64,000 bases of DNA, taken from Bog-532 sp963805255 (GTDB lineage: Bacteria; Actinomycetota; Actinomycetes; Streptosporangiales; Streptosporangiaceae). The DNA is taken from the NCBI GenBank assembly GCA_963805255.1, contig CAWDTK010000004.1:248001-312000 (forward strand), given 5' to 3'. The translations under genes were made by a program, and so were the position numbers. Below, one piece after another: positions 1 through 8,572 of the stretch. The notes under the pieces were generated by a model. That model did no database searches. It saw nothing but the letters and a program-made list of their open reading frames with translations, and was not told the origin of the DNA. The first letter of the stretch is position 1. Each line of letters begins with the position of its first letter.

Positions 1-1544
1 ACGTCCTCCGCGATCTGCACCAGGGCCCTGGTCGCCGCGCCGGTACCGCCCCGCGGGGTGTACCCGAACGGGCCGGAGTCGTTGAACGACGGCCCGGCGA
101 TGTCGATGTGCGCCCATGGCACGCCGTCCGGGACGAACTCGCGCAGGAACAGGCCCGCCACGAGCATCCCGCCGTTCCGGTCGCCCGACACGTTGGCCAG
201 GTCGGCGACGGCCGAGTCCAGGCCCTTGCGCAGCTCGCCGGGCAGTGGCATCGCCCAGGCGGCCTCGCCGGCCCGGTCCGACGCCGCAGCGACGCCGGCG
301 GCCAGCGCGTCGTCGTTGGCCATCACGCCGGCCACCCGCGGGCCGAGCGCGACGAGCTGGGCCCCGGTCAGCGTCGCGATGTCGATGATCAGGTCGGGGG
401 AGTCCGCCGCGGCGCGGGCCAGCGCATCGGCGAGCACGAGGCGTCCCTCGGCGTCGGTGTTCAGCACCTCGACCGTCTTGCCGCCGTGCATGGTGAGCAC
501 GTCCGACGGGCGCTGCGCGGACCCGCTCGGCATGTTCTCCGCCAGCGGCAGGTAGCCGACCACGTTGAGCACGGGCCGGAGCGCCGAAATCGCCTGCAGC
601 GCGCCCAGCACCGCCGCGGCCCCGCCCATGTCGGATTTCATCCATTCCATCGACTTCGGCGGCTTCAGCGACAGGCCGCCGGAATCGAACGTGATGCCCT
701 TGCCCGCCAGCACGAGCGTCCGGGTGGCGCAGGGATGGGTGTATTCGAGCCGCACGAGCCGCGGCGGGTGCACCGAGCCCTGGCCGACGCCGACAATGCC
801 GCCGTAGCCGCCGGCCGCGAGCGCGTTCTCGTCCAGCACTTCGATGGCCAGCCCGCAGGCGGCGGCGACCCGCTGCGCCTCGGCCGCGAAGGTGGCCGGG
901 ACCAGATCCGAGGGACCGGTGTTGACCAGGTCGCGCACCAGGGTCACGGCGTCGGCGAGGACCTGCGCGCGGTCCGCGAGCGCCTGGGCCTCCGGCCCGC
1001 TGAGGCTGGTCAGCAGGGTCAGCAGGGCGTCGGGGGCGGTGCCCGTCGTCCGGTAGCGCCGGAACGCGTACCCGCCGAGCAGCGCGCCGATCGCGACGGC
1101 GGCCACCTCGCCGGCGTCCCGGGCCGGCAGCGCCAGCCCGATGTGCCGCTTCCCGTTGCCCGGCACACTGCCGCCGCCGTCGTCCAGCCGGGCGGCCGGG
1201 CGGCCGGCGGTCAGCACCCGGACGGCCGCGCCGGCCGCGCGCCGCAGCGCCTCCGGCTCGAAACGGCTGTCCCCGCCGTCCGGGGCGGCACTGCCCGCGC
1301 CCAGCCCCACCGCGACGATGACCGGCACCGGCAGCCGCCCGGCGGCCGGGATCTTGGTGATCTCCTCGGCCCGGCCGGTCGCGTCCAGAGCCGTCAGCAG
1401 GTCCGTGAGGGTGCCACCGAGCGCGTCGTCGACCTCGCGGGATCCCGGCGCGGGCCGGGGCCCGTCAGGCCCCTGGACCACGCCGACGATGAGGGCGTCC
1501 GCTTCGAGGGCGCGGGCCGGCGTCTCGCTGGTATTAATCATCAT
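1..1544 (-). CDS. pepA: Leucyl aminopeptidase (M17 family), 3' end beyond window
   Basis: Cytosolic dinuclear-metal aminopeptidase that removes N-terminal residues from peptides. Reading leftwards from the tandem ATG ATG at 1544 gives an M17 protein: a variable N-terminal domain, then the catalytic core with VLAGKGITFDSGGLSLKP (metal ligands and the catalytic Lys), MKSDMGGAAAV and NTDAEGRLVLADAL, the family signature. The frame is still open at base 1, so the C-terminus is missing. A weak SD (AGGGTG) precedes the start. It sits near cobS, as is common in actinobacteria, although a membrane-protein pair on the other strand separates them. Identification is firm; the choice between the two adjacent ATGs is not. 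Confidence 0.93.
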   Translation of the reverse strand, partial: MMINTSETPARALEADALIVGVVQGPDGPRPAPGSREVDDALGGTLTDLLTALDATGRAEEITKIPAAGRLPVPVIVAVGLGAGSAAPDGGDSRFEPEALRRAAGAAVRVLTAGRPAARLDDGGGSVPGNGKRHIGLALPARDAGEVAAVAIGALLGGYAFRRYRTTGTAPDALLTLLTSLSGPEAQALADRAQVLADAVTLVRDLVNTGPSDLVPATFAAEAQRVAAACGLAIEVLDENALAAGGYGGIVGVGQGSVHPPRLVRLEYTHPCATRTLVLAGKGITFDSGGLSLKPPKSMEWMKSDMGGAAAVLGALQAISALRPVLNVVGYLPLAENMPSGSAQRPSDVLTMHGGKTVEVLNTDAEGRLVLADALARAAADSPDLIIDIATLTGAQLVALGPRVAGVMANDDALAAGVAAASDRAGEAAWAMPLPGELRKGLDSAVADLANVSGDRNGGMLVAGLFLREFVPDGVPWAHIDIAGPSFNDSGPFGYTPRGGTGAATRALVQIAED

Positions 1545-1978
1545 CGTCACCCTGCCGATGCTAGTGCCTGACCGGTGCCCGCCCGCCATGTCCGCTCAGG
1601 CGTCCTGCCTGCTCCAGCCGCATATGACGGATATTTCCTGGCGGCTGCGGCGGGACGGCATAACAGGGGCTGGCGAGCCGCGCATGCGCTGGCCGGCAGG
1701 GCGACGCCTGGAACCAGCGGGACGGCTGGCTCATTACCCGAAATAGACCCTATTTCACCGGGCCCCCGTGTGACTCAAGTCCGCGCACGAATACACATAG
1801 CAATCCCAGGAACTGCCCCCGGCGCGCCAACGACGACTGGCGCCCAGCGACGTAAACCGGCCACCGCCCCTGCTGGGGTCTCCCGGCGTGTGGCTGCCTG
1901 GCCGGCCGCGGCCCGATCGTCGCACCGGCCCGCGACGGCGCGTAACGTCGGTTGTGCACGAACCCGCCCGGAGGTCCA
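1545..1978. other. Intergenic region between divergent genes
   Basis: 434 bases without a convincing gene. Open frames here have shadow-like Arg/Pro/Ala composition and no start with an SD. It must hold the divergent promoters of pepA (left) and the membrane-protein gene (right); no clear consensus promoter was found. The only well-supported signal is the SD GGAGG at 1970-1974. Confidence 0.5.
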
Positions 1979-2770
1979 GTGAATGAGCTTGCCCTCGCCC
2001 TCACCGTCTTCGTGGCGTGCGCGGTGGAGGCGATCGAGGCCCTGACCATCGTGCTCGCGGCCGGCCTGACCCGGGAGTGGCGGTCCACCTTCCAGGGCAT
2101 GGCCGCGGCGCTCGTCGTGCTCGCCATCGTGACGGCGGCGCTCGGCCCGGCCCTGACCCTGGTCCCGCTGGGCGCGCTCCGCCTGGTGGTCGGCGCGCTG
2201 CTGGCAATCTTCGGCCTGCAGTGGCTGCGCAAGGCGATCCTGCGCGCCACCGGGTACAAGGCACTGCACGACGAGGCGAGCGCCTACCTGCGCGAGGTGG
2301 CGGCGGCCGAGAACGCCGAGCGGCAGTCCCGGCGCGGCGTCCGCGATTGGTACGCCTTCACGCTGTCGTTCAAGGGCGTGCTGCTGGAGGGCCTGGAGGT
2401 CGTCTTCATCGTGATCACCTTCGGGACCAGCCAGGGCAACATCGGCCTGGCCGTCATCGGTGCCGCCGCCGCGGTGCTGGTCATCGCGGGCGCCGGGATC
2501 GCGGCCCGCGCCCCGCTGGCCCGGGTGCCGGAGAACGCGATGAAGTTCGCGGTGGGCATCATGCTCACCTCGTTCGGCATCTTCTGGGGCGCCGAGGGCA
2601 CCGGGGTGGCCTGGCCAGGGCACGACGCGGCGCTGCTCGGGGTCATCCCGGCGGTCGCGGTGGTCTCGCTGGGTTACACGGCACTGCTGCGCCGCGGCCG
2701 CCCCGCGGCCGGTGCGGCCCAGGCCGTACCGGTTCCCAGCCGGGACCGTCCGGAGGGAGTAACACAGTGA
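1979..2770 (+). CDS. COG4280-like multi-pass membrane protein with ExxE motifs
   Basis: A 263-residue integral membrane protein of about six to seven hydrophobic segments. The GTG at 1979 is chosen because GGAGG lies 4 bases upstream; an in-frame ATG at 1952 has no SD. Two similar halves each carry an acidic ExxE motif in a hydrophobic helix: VEAIEALTIVLAAG near the N-terminus and LEGLEVVFIVITFG mid-protein. These recall the REGLE motif of FTR1 iron permeases, suggesting a metal-ion transporter, but the family is uncharacterised and that function is inference. The stop overlaps the GTG of the next small gene (GTGA), so the two are probably co-translated. Confidence 0.7.
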   Translation: MNELALALTVFVACAVEAIEALTIVLAAGLTREWRSTFQGMAAALVVLAIVTAALGPALTLVPLGALRLVVGALLAIFGLQWLRKAILRATGYKALHDEASAYLREVAAAENAERQSRRGVRDWYAFTLSFKGVLLEGLEVVFIVITFGTSQGNIGLAVIGAAAAVLVIAGAGIAARAPLARVPENAMKFAVGIMLTSFGIFWGAEGTGVAWPGHDAALLGVIPAVAVVSLGYTALLRRGRPAAGAAQAVPVPSRDRPEGVTQ

Positions 2771-2973
2771 GCCGGATCCGTTCGGTGTGGGATTTCGGCT
2801 ACGACTTCGTGGTCGGCGATGACTGGCGCGGTGCGGTGGTCACCGTCGCGGCGCTCATCGCGACCGCGCTGCTCGTGCACGTGGCGCACGTGAACGCCTG
2901 GTGGCTGCTGCCGCTGTGCGTGTTCGCGGCGCTCGGCTGGTCGCTGCGCCGCGCCACCGCGGGCCGGCCCTAG
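2767..2973 (+). CDS. Small membrane protein coupled to the COG4280-like gene
   Basis: 68 residues from GTG 2767, overlapping the upstream stop by 4 bases. It begins SRIRSVWDFGYDFVVGDDW, followed by two hydrophobic segments (AVVTVAALIATALLVHVAHV and WWLLPLCVFAALGW) and a basic tail. Translational coupling suggests an accessory subunit of the upstream membrane protein. No known family was recognised. A strong hairpin follows at once, so the two genes form a short operon. Confidence 0.6.
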   Translation: MSRIRSVWDFGYDFVVGDDWRGAVVTVAALIATALLVHVAHVNAWWLLPLCVFAALGWSLRRATAGRP

Positions 2974-2979
2974 ATCCAT

Positions 2980-3027
2980 GATCGGCGCCGGTTTACCGCA
3001 GCACCTGCGGAAAAACCGGCGCCGATC
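2980..3027. terminator. Long perfect inverted repeat, probable bidirectional terminator
   Basis: 15-base perfect arms (2980-2994, 3013-3027; GATCGGCGCCGGTTT and its complement) enclose a loop that itself contains an inverted repeat (CCGCA...TGCGG). It lies 6 bases after the small membrane protein gene and about 70 bases beyond the convergent cobS stop, so it can terminate both transcripts. There is no long U tract, as is usual in actinobacteria. Confidence 0.7.
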
Positions 3028-3097
3028 GCCGAGGCCGCGAGGGTGCCGTTCCCGCCTCAGTAGCCACTTCCGTCCCAATGGGACCGGCGGCCGCCGG

Positions 3098-3969
3098 TCA
3101 GCTCATCGCGGTGACGAGGAGGCAGGTGGCGGTGGCCGTCTCGACCAGGGCGCCGAGCACGTCGCCGGTGATCCCGCCCAGCCGCCGGACGGCGTGCCGG
3201 GCCAGGGCCAGGGCGACCAGCAGCCCGGCCGCCTCCGCGACCGGCAGGATCCACTCGGCCGGCACCGCGGCAACGGCGGCGGCGAGGCAGATCCCGCCGA
3301 TGGTGACCGCCAGAACGGCGGCCGTGATCAGCGCCGGGACGACCGGGCGCACGGTGCCGGCCACCAGCGCGCCGAGCCCGCCGGGCCGCGCGGCGGGCAC
3401 ACCCGGCCGGCACGCCCAGGTCAGCGCGAGCCGGCCGGTGACCGCCGCCACGATCACCGCGGCCGGCCCCGGCCCGCCGCGTCCGCCTGGGTGAGCCCGG
3501 CCACCTGGAGCAGCAGCGTCAGGACCAGCGTGACCACGCCGAACGGGCCGATGTCGGAGCGGCGCATGATGTCCAGCGCTTCGGCCGCGGGCTTCCGGCT
3601 GCCCAGCCCGTCGGCCAGGTCCGCCAGCCCGTCGAGGTGCAGGGCCCGGGTGAGCACGGCCAGCGAGCCGACCGACAGTGCGGCCGCCACCAGCGACCCG
3701 GTGTGCAGCAGGTGGCCGGACACGTACAGCACGGCGGCGGCGAGCAGGCCGAGCAGCAGGCCGACCACCGGTGCCCAGGCCATCGCCTCCCCGGCGGTCT
3801 CCCGGGCGGGGGCCGCCGGCCGGGGGGAGGGCGCGGCGCCGGCCGGCGCAGGCTCTGCGTTTCTTGCTGCGTCTCTTGCTGGGGGCGGACTGGCCGCCTC
3901 GTGGCTGCGGCCAGCCGCGGGCAGCACGCTGAGCAGGGTTATCGACAGCCTGAGGGCATCGCGGCGCAT
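3098..3969 (-). pseudogene. cobS: Adenosylcobinamide-GDP ribazoletransferase (cobalamin synthase), frameshifted
   Basis: Membrane enzyme that joins adenosylcobinamide-GDP and alpha-ribazole in the last steps of B12 synthesis. The N-terminal frame (3969-3454) has MRRDALRLSITLLSVLP and the signatures LHLDGLADLADGLGS and DIMRRSDIGPFGVV. The C-terminal frame (3457-3098) continues the same protein with GPAAVIVAAVTGRLALTWA and RPGGLGALVAGTV. The frames differ by one base; adding one G to the GGG run near 3475 joins them as ADAA-GPGPAAVIV. As read, frame 1 stops at 3454 with the last third of the protein missing. Either a real loss of function or a sequence error; a translated split with GTGA overlap is possible but not known for this family. 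Confidence 0.8.
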
Positions 3970-4046
3970 GGCGGTTCAGACTAGGCCCCCGATCCGGCCG
4001 GGCAGGCCCTTCCCTACCTCCTAACAGACACGTACTATCTCAAAGC

Positions 4047-4475
4047 ATGGCGGAATGGTGGTCAATCGAGGTCTTCCATGCCGACCTGTCGGCCCGGCAG
4101 TGGAAGGATTCCTACGAGCGGACGCTGATCGAGGCGGCCCTGGCGAACGGGGCCCTGGACTGGGCCTGGCACGAGCACCGCACCGGCGTGGTCCTGGAGG
4201 TGGCGTTCCGTGACGACGCCGGGTGGGAGGCGTTCCGCGCGCTGCCCGCCGTGGCCGCCGCTCTCGACGCGGCGCCGGACCCGGTGAACGGGCTCATCAT
4301 CTACCGGGGCCGCGGCGGCGCGTCCGGTTCCCGCTGGCCCCGGCGGCGCGGGCCCAAGCCGAGCGCAGGGGCGCTGGCCCTGACCGAGCCCGCGGAAGAA
4401 CAGCAGGCCGACGTCAGGAAGACCGAACCGCCCGAGTGGGTTCCCGCGGGCGCCCCGGCATCGCCGGGGCTCTGA
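4047..4475 (+). CDS. Conserved actinobacterial protein of unknown function
   Basis: 142 residues from ATG 4047. It starts MAEWWSIEVFHADLSARQW and has a compact alpha/beta region up to about residue 95, containing DWAWHEHRTGVVLEVAFRDD and LIIYRGRGG. A charged, Pro-rich, probably disordered tail follows. Base composition and codon use match host genes. It precedes the DUF5998 gene on the same strand with about 100 bases between. No catalytic motif was recognised. Confidence 0.6.
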   Translation: MAEWWSIEVFHADLSARQWKDSYERTLIEAALANGALDWAWHEHRTGVVLEVAFRDDAGWEAFRALPAVAAALDAAPDPVNGLIIYRGRGGASGSRWPRRRGPKPSAGALALTEPAEEQQADVRKTEPPEWVPAGAPASPGL

Positions 4476-4578
4476 CCCGGCGCCGGTGTCATCCCGGCAC
4501 CGGATTGTGACCTGGCGCGGGCGTGCCGTTTCCCGACCCGGGCGAATCCACCATCCGGCACGGTGCAGGATGGAACAC

Positions 4579-5172
4579 ATGAGGGAAACACGAGTCTCGG
4601 CGGACGACCTGCGCGCCGCGATCGAGCGCACCGGTTACTACCCCGGGCTGGTTACTGATGCCGTCTGGTCGTCGCTCGGCCCCGAGCCCGTCGAGGCTTA
4701 TGTGGTCCAGCACGACGCGATCTTCGATCCGGGCATGGAGGTGCGCCGGCACATCACGGTCCTGGCGCTCACGCCGACCCGGCTGATCTATTCCCACACC
4801 GACGAGCATCCCGCCGAGGAGCCCGACACCCGCCCGCAGGCGGAAACCAGCACCGAGGCGGTCCGCTTCTCCCGCGTCTCATCGGTCGCGGTCACCCGGG
4901 TGGTGCCCGACCCCGGGTCCTACGTGCCCGGCGTGACGATGCCGAGCGAGGTCGTGCTGACCATCGGCTGGAACGTGCTGTCGCACGTGGAACTGGAACC
5001 CGCCCATTGCGGCGACGAGAACTGCGAAGCCGACCACGGCTACCTGGGCACGATCGCCGCCGATGACCTGACGATGCGGGTGAGCGAGGCGGCCGACGGC
5101 CAGGACGGCATCCGCCAGGTGCTCGCGTTCGCGGCCGCGCTCTCCGACGCGACGGCGGGGACCGGCCGCTAA
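4579..5172 (+). CDS. DUF5998 family protein
   Basis: 197 residues. ATG 4579 is preferred over ATG 4570 because AGGATGG ends 5 bases upstream. The protein reads MRETRVSADDLRAAIERTGYYPGL, then VEAYVVQHDAIFD, VRRHITVLALTPTRLIYSHTDE and the conserved C-rich loop HCGDENCEADHGYLG, as in actinobacterial DUF5998 proteins. Their biochemical role is unknown. It lies directly before a phosphodiesterase gene in the same direction, an arrangement common in actinobacteria. No transmembrane segment. Confidence 0.75.
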   Translation: MRETRVSADDLRAAIERTGYYPGLVTDAVWSSLGPEPVEAYVVQHDAIFDPGMEVRRHITVLALTPTRLIYSHTDEHPAEEPDTRPQAETSTEAVRFSRVSSVAVTRVVPDPGSYVPGVTMPSEVVLTIGWNVLSHVELEPAHCGDENCEADHGYLGTIAADDLTMRVSEAADGQDGIRQVLAFAAALSDATAGTGR

Positions 5173-5260
5173 CGGCGCCCACGGGGCCCAGGTGCGGGGG
5201 CCGTGCCCCGGCCGGGATGGCAGGAAGCCGCGCATATAAGGCACAAAAGGACACATTGAT

Positions 5261-5273
5261 GCGCACAGTGCGC
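5261..5273. promoter_or_regulatory. Short palindrome, candidate operator
   Basis: GCGCAC-A-GTGCGC is a perfect 13-base palindrome in the 217-base gap before the phosphodiesterase gene. It could bind a dimeric regulator, but in DNA this GC-rich a palindrome of this size can occur by chance. Confidence 0.25.
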
Positions 5274-5389
5274 TTGGGGTGCATTGCCGTTACGCTCCTT
5301 TAAATGGCAGGATGTTCCGGCAGGACGAGCCAGGTGCTCATGCGATCGGCTGGCTTCGGCAAAAGCAGTAGGAAAAGGACCATTTCCGT

Positions 5390-6526
5390 ATGACGCCCGA
5401 GCCGAGAAGGGCCCCCCTCGTGCCGTCATACGGCTCCGGGACACTCGCCGAACTCGGCGCATCAGTGCTGGCCTCGGTGGGCGGCTCCGCCAGCAACGTC
5501 CTGGGCCTGCCCGAGGTGCCCCGGGTCTGCCTGCTCGTTGTGGACGGGCTCGGCTGGGAACTGCTGCGCGATCACCCCGCGGCGGCGCCGTTCCTGTCCG
5601 AACTGGCCATGAACGCCCGCCCGCTGACGGCCGGCTTCCCCGCCACCACCGTGACCAGCCTGACCACGCTGGGCACCGGCGCCGCGCCGGGCCAGCACGG
5701 CATGCTCGGCTACCAGGTCGCCGTCCCGGGGGAGAACCGGCTGCTGAACTGCCTGCGCTGGGACGAGCGCGTCGATCCGGACCAGTGGCAGCCGCGGCCC
5801 ACGATCTACCAGCGCGCGGCCGCCGCCGGCATCGCGGCGTATTACGTGGCCGCGCGGGCGTTCCGCCGGTCGGGGCTGACGCGCGCGGCCATGCGCGGCG
5901 CGCAGTACCGCCCCGCGGACGGCATGGGCGCCCTCGCGGGCGAGACGGCGCTGGCGCTCGCCGAGTCCGACAACGCCATCGTGACCGTCTACCACGGCGA
6001 TCTGGACTCCACCGGGCACGTCTTCGGAGTCGGGTCCGGCTCGTGGTACTACCAGCTCGCCCACGTGGACAAGCTCGCCGAGCAGATCGCCGGCGCGCTG
6101 CCCGCCGACACCGCCCTGTACGTGACGGCCGACCACGGGATGGTCGACGTGCCGCTTGAGGACCGGATCGACGTCGACACCCGGCCGGCGCTGCGCGAGG
6201 GCGTCGCGCTGCTGGGCGGCGAGGGACGCGCCCGGCACGTGTACGCGCTGCCCGGTGCCGCCGCCGACGTCCTGGCGGCCTGGCGCGAGACCCTGGAGAA
6301 CCGGGCGTGGGTCGCCTCGCGCGAGGAGGCCATCAAGGAAGGCTGGTTCGGCCCGGTCGAAGGGGGGATGGCCGCCCGCATCGGCGACGTGATCGCCGCC
6401 CCCCGCGGGCACTGGGCGATCGTGGCCACGCAGGCCGAGCCGAGAGAATCGGCGCTCGTCGGCATGCACGGCTCGCTGACCGCCGCCGACCAGTTCATCC
6501 CCATGCTCACCCTCCCGGTCAACTGA
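5390..6526 (+). CDS. Alkaline-phosphatase superfamily nucleotide pyrophosphatase/phosphodiesterase
   Basis: 378 residues of the type I phosphodiesterase / nucleotide pyrophosphatase fold. Metal and nucleophile motifs are in order: VCLLVVDGLGWELL (Asp ligand), FPATTVTSLTTLGTG (Thr nucleophile), YHGDLDSTGHVFG (Asp and His ligands), YVTADHGMVDVP (Asp-His) and VGMHGSLT (last His). It should hydrolyse a phosphodiester or pyrophosphate bond with two divalent metals; the substrate is not visible. No signal peptide is evident, so it is probably cytosolic. Partner of the preceding DUF5998 gene. Confidence 0.85.
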   Translation: MTPEPRRAPLVPSYGSGTLAELGASVLASVGGSASNVLGLPEVPRVCLLVVDGLGWELLRDHPAAAPFLSELAMNARPLTAGFPATTVTSLTTLGTGAAPGQHGMLGYQVAVPGENRLLNCLRWDERVDPDQWQPRPTIYQRAAAAGIAAYYVAARAFRRSGLTRAAMRGAQYRPADGMGALAGETALALAESDNAIVTVYHGDLDSTGHVFGVGSGSWYYQLAHVDKLAEQIAGALPADTALYVTADHGMVDVPLEDRIDVDTRPALREGVALLGGEGRARHVYALPGAAADVLAAWRETLENRAWVASREEAIKEGWFGPVEGGMAARIGDVIAAPRGHWAIVATQAEPRESALVGMHGSLTAADQFIPMLTLPVN

Positions 6527-6653
6527 CATCAATTTCCCGGACGGACCTGCCGCGAGCGGGTGGTGCCGGACGTCCGCCGGTATTCGCGGCTGAACTGGGA
6601 TGGGCTCTCGTAACCGAGCAGGATCTGGCTAGCGGTGGCAATTCCATTGGGCC

Positions 6654-7118
6654 TCACGAGCGCCACCGGGAAAGCCGTTTCACCCCGGCCGGGCGGGCCG
6701 GCCTGGCGGACGGGGCCAGCTCGCGGTACCCGGTGCGGGCCAGCCAGGTGAGGGCGCCCGCGATCAGCGCGAAGCTGGCCGGCTGCGGGCCGGCCACCGC
6801 CAGCGCGCCGGCGCTGACCCCGGCGGCGACCGCCGTGCGCAGGGCCAGGACGGCCGGGCGGCCGCGGCGGATCCGGCCCGCGCCGCGCTGGCCGGGCCGG
6901 CCGACGGTCAGGTCGGCGTAGGCCTCACCCCGCCCGGTGACCGTGCGCAGCGTCGTGTAGGCCGCGGCCGCCTCGGCGAAGCGCGCCGGGTCGCCGCCGT
7001 CGGCGCGGTCGGGATGAATGGCGGCGGCGATCCGCCGCCACGCCGCCCGGATGTCGTCGTCGCTCAGGTCCGGCCGGGCCGGCAGCCCGAGGACCGCGAA
7101 GGGGTCGGCGCCTCTCAC
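6654..7118 (-). CDS. DnaJ-domain protein with C-terminal membrane segments
   Basis: 154 residues from GTG 7118, overlapping the stop of the upstream ATPase gene (GTGA). Residues about 1-65 form a J domain: DPFAVLGLPARPDLSDDDIRA, the diagnostic HPD (AAAIHPDRAD) and AAAAYTTLRT. The C-terminal half is basic and then hydrophobic (LALRTAVAAGVSAGALAVAG, SFALIAGALTWLA), probably one or two membrane helices. It should stimulate an Hsp70 partner at the membrane. It is the last gene of the Replic_Relax - ATPase - DnaJ operon that the 20-kb element interrupts, so its expression may depend on that insertion. Confidence 0.8.
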   Translation of the reverse strand: MRGADPFAVLGLPARPDLSDDDIRAAWRRIAAAIHPDRADGGDPARFAEAAAAYTTLRTVTGRGEAYADLTVGRPGQRGAGRIRRGRPAVLALRTAVAAGVSAGALAVAGPQPASFALIAGALTWLARTGYRELAPSARPARPAGVKRLSRWRS

Positions 7119-8509
7119 CGTGTCTCCCGTCCGTGCGCCCCGGTGTCCCGGCCAAACGCCTCGTCCAGGAACGCGCTCACGTCGGCCAGTGGCCGCCCGG
7201 GCGGGCCCGCCGCCGCCTGCCCGCCGGAGGCCGCCGCCCGGTCAGCGGCCACCGGGACGGTGGTCTCCGTGACCCCATCCGCCGCGAACCGGTCCGCCGG
7301 GGCCGCGCCCGCCGGGGCCGCGCCCGCCGTGGCCGGACGCCGCGAAACGGGCCCCGCCGCGTGCCTGGCGGCCGTGCGGGCCAGTGCCGCGGGAGCGGCG
7401 ACCAGCCGTTTCACCTGGACGTAGGTCACCCCGCCCTGATGCACGTAGGCGGCCTGGCCCACCCCGAGGCCGCGCACGAGGTCCGGGTCGAGCACCGGCA
7501 TGAGCCGCACCCGCGAGCTGCCCTCGTCGCTCCACCGGGCCGGGGCAAAGGGGGCCGCCGCGACCGGGGCCGCGGTGGCCGGGGGTGCGGCGATCAGCCG
7601 CCGGGTACTGTCGACATATTTCCTTGTCCCGGCCAGCCCGACGACGGGATCGGGGTACGGCGTGCGCAGCAGCCAGATGCCGCCCTCGGCGGTGGCCGCG
7701 ATCCGGTACCGCTCGTCCTCGTCGGCGGCGAGCCCGGGCCAGGACTGCGCCGAGACCTGCACGGCCAGACCCAGCGAACGCGCCCGCTCGTACAGGGCCC
7801 AGATCGGCAGCCGCCGGGACACCGCGCTGAACTCGTCAACCGCGAGCAGAACGTCCGCGTCCCGCCCGGGACCGCTGATGTAGCTGGCCAGCATGTCCAC
7901 CAGCGCGCGGGCCTGCGCCTCGGCCACCGACGTTTCCGCCGTGCCCTCCAGGATGCAGTACCAGGCGTCCGCGTCGGCGAAACTGCCCGCGGGCTCGAAC
8001 CCGGTCCCGAGCCGGCGCCACAGGCTGCGGAACCGGAGTGCCACGTCGGGGATCAGATGGGCGCCGGAACGCAGCGTGGCAAGCGCGTCCCCGGCACCGG
8101 CGGCGTACGCGGCGGCCAGCCAGCCGGCGTCCAGCCGGGCCAGGAAGTCCGCCGAATTGGCCGGGGGAGCGGGCGGCGCCTGCACGGCCAGCGCCACGAT
8201 CGCCTCCATCACGTCGGCGTAGTAGGCGGCGGCGCCGCGCCCGTGCTCGATCAGGTCGAGCAGGGTGGTCGTCAGCCGTCCCGGCGGCAGGTCCCACAGC
8301 GACAGGCTCGCGTCGTCCGGCCAGATCGCCGTGGCCCGCGCGCCCGCGTCCCGCAGCACCCGGCGGGCCCGGTCGGCGATGCGGCGCGAATCGGCGCCGC
8401 CCTTGCAGTCGAGCACGACGAGCAGCGGGCGCCGCCCGGTCCCGGCCGCCTGACGGCTCAGCGCCGTGGCCATGAACCCCGCCCAGAGTCTCAGCAGGAG
8501 GGTCGTCTT
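7115..8509 (-). pseudogene. TraG/VirD4-like ATPase, 3' portion cut off by the integrated element
   Basis: Nearly all of the nucleotide-binding and C-terminal domain of a conjugation-type coupling ATPase. Host sequence begins at the Walker A Lys codon (8509-8507): KTTLLLRLWAGFMATALSRQ. Further along are LLVVLDCKGGADS, the Walker B VLLAVDEFSAVSRR, VQVSAQSWPGLAADEDE and WLLRTPYPDPVVGLAG. The frame stays open into the element up to a GTG at 8530, but that upstream part is attachment-site DNA. The missing 5' half lies at 28795-29511 in a compatible frame, giving a protein of about 700 residues on excision. Without excision the Walker A loop is divided. Confidence 0.85.
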
Positions 8510-8521
8510 ACCCACTCCCGG
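8507..8521. other. attL: left junction of the integrated element
   Basis: Host coding sequence runs up to CTT (8507-8509, the Walker A Lys codon on the minus strand); element DNA starts with ACCCACTCCCGG. The same CTT occurs at the right junction (28795-28797). In the joined attP, AGTGGG (28789-28794) and CCCACT (8511-8516) form an inverted repeat around CTTA, the dyad expected of a serine-integrase attachment site. Confidence 0.85.
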
Positions 8522-8572
8522 TCTGACCACTGCCTAACTTTGGCTCGCACACGGCAGGGCGGTACCAGGAGC

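Noticed and set aside
108..1571. 487-codon plus-strand ORF opposite pepA
   Set aside because: Arg/Gly/His-rich shadow of the aminopeptidase gene, which shows clear family motifs on the minus strand.
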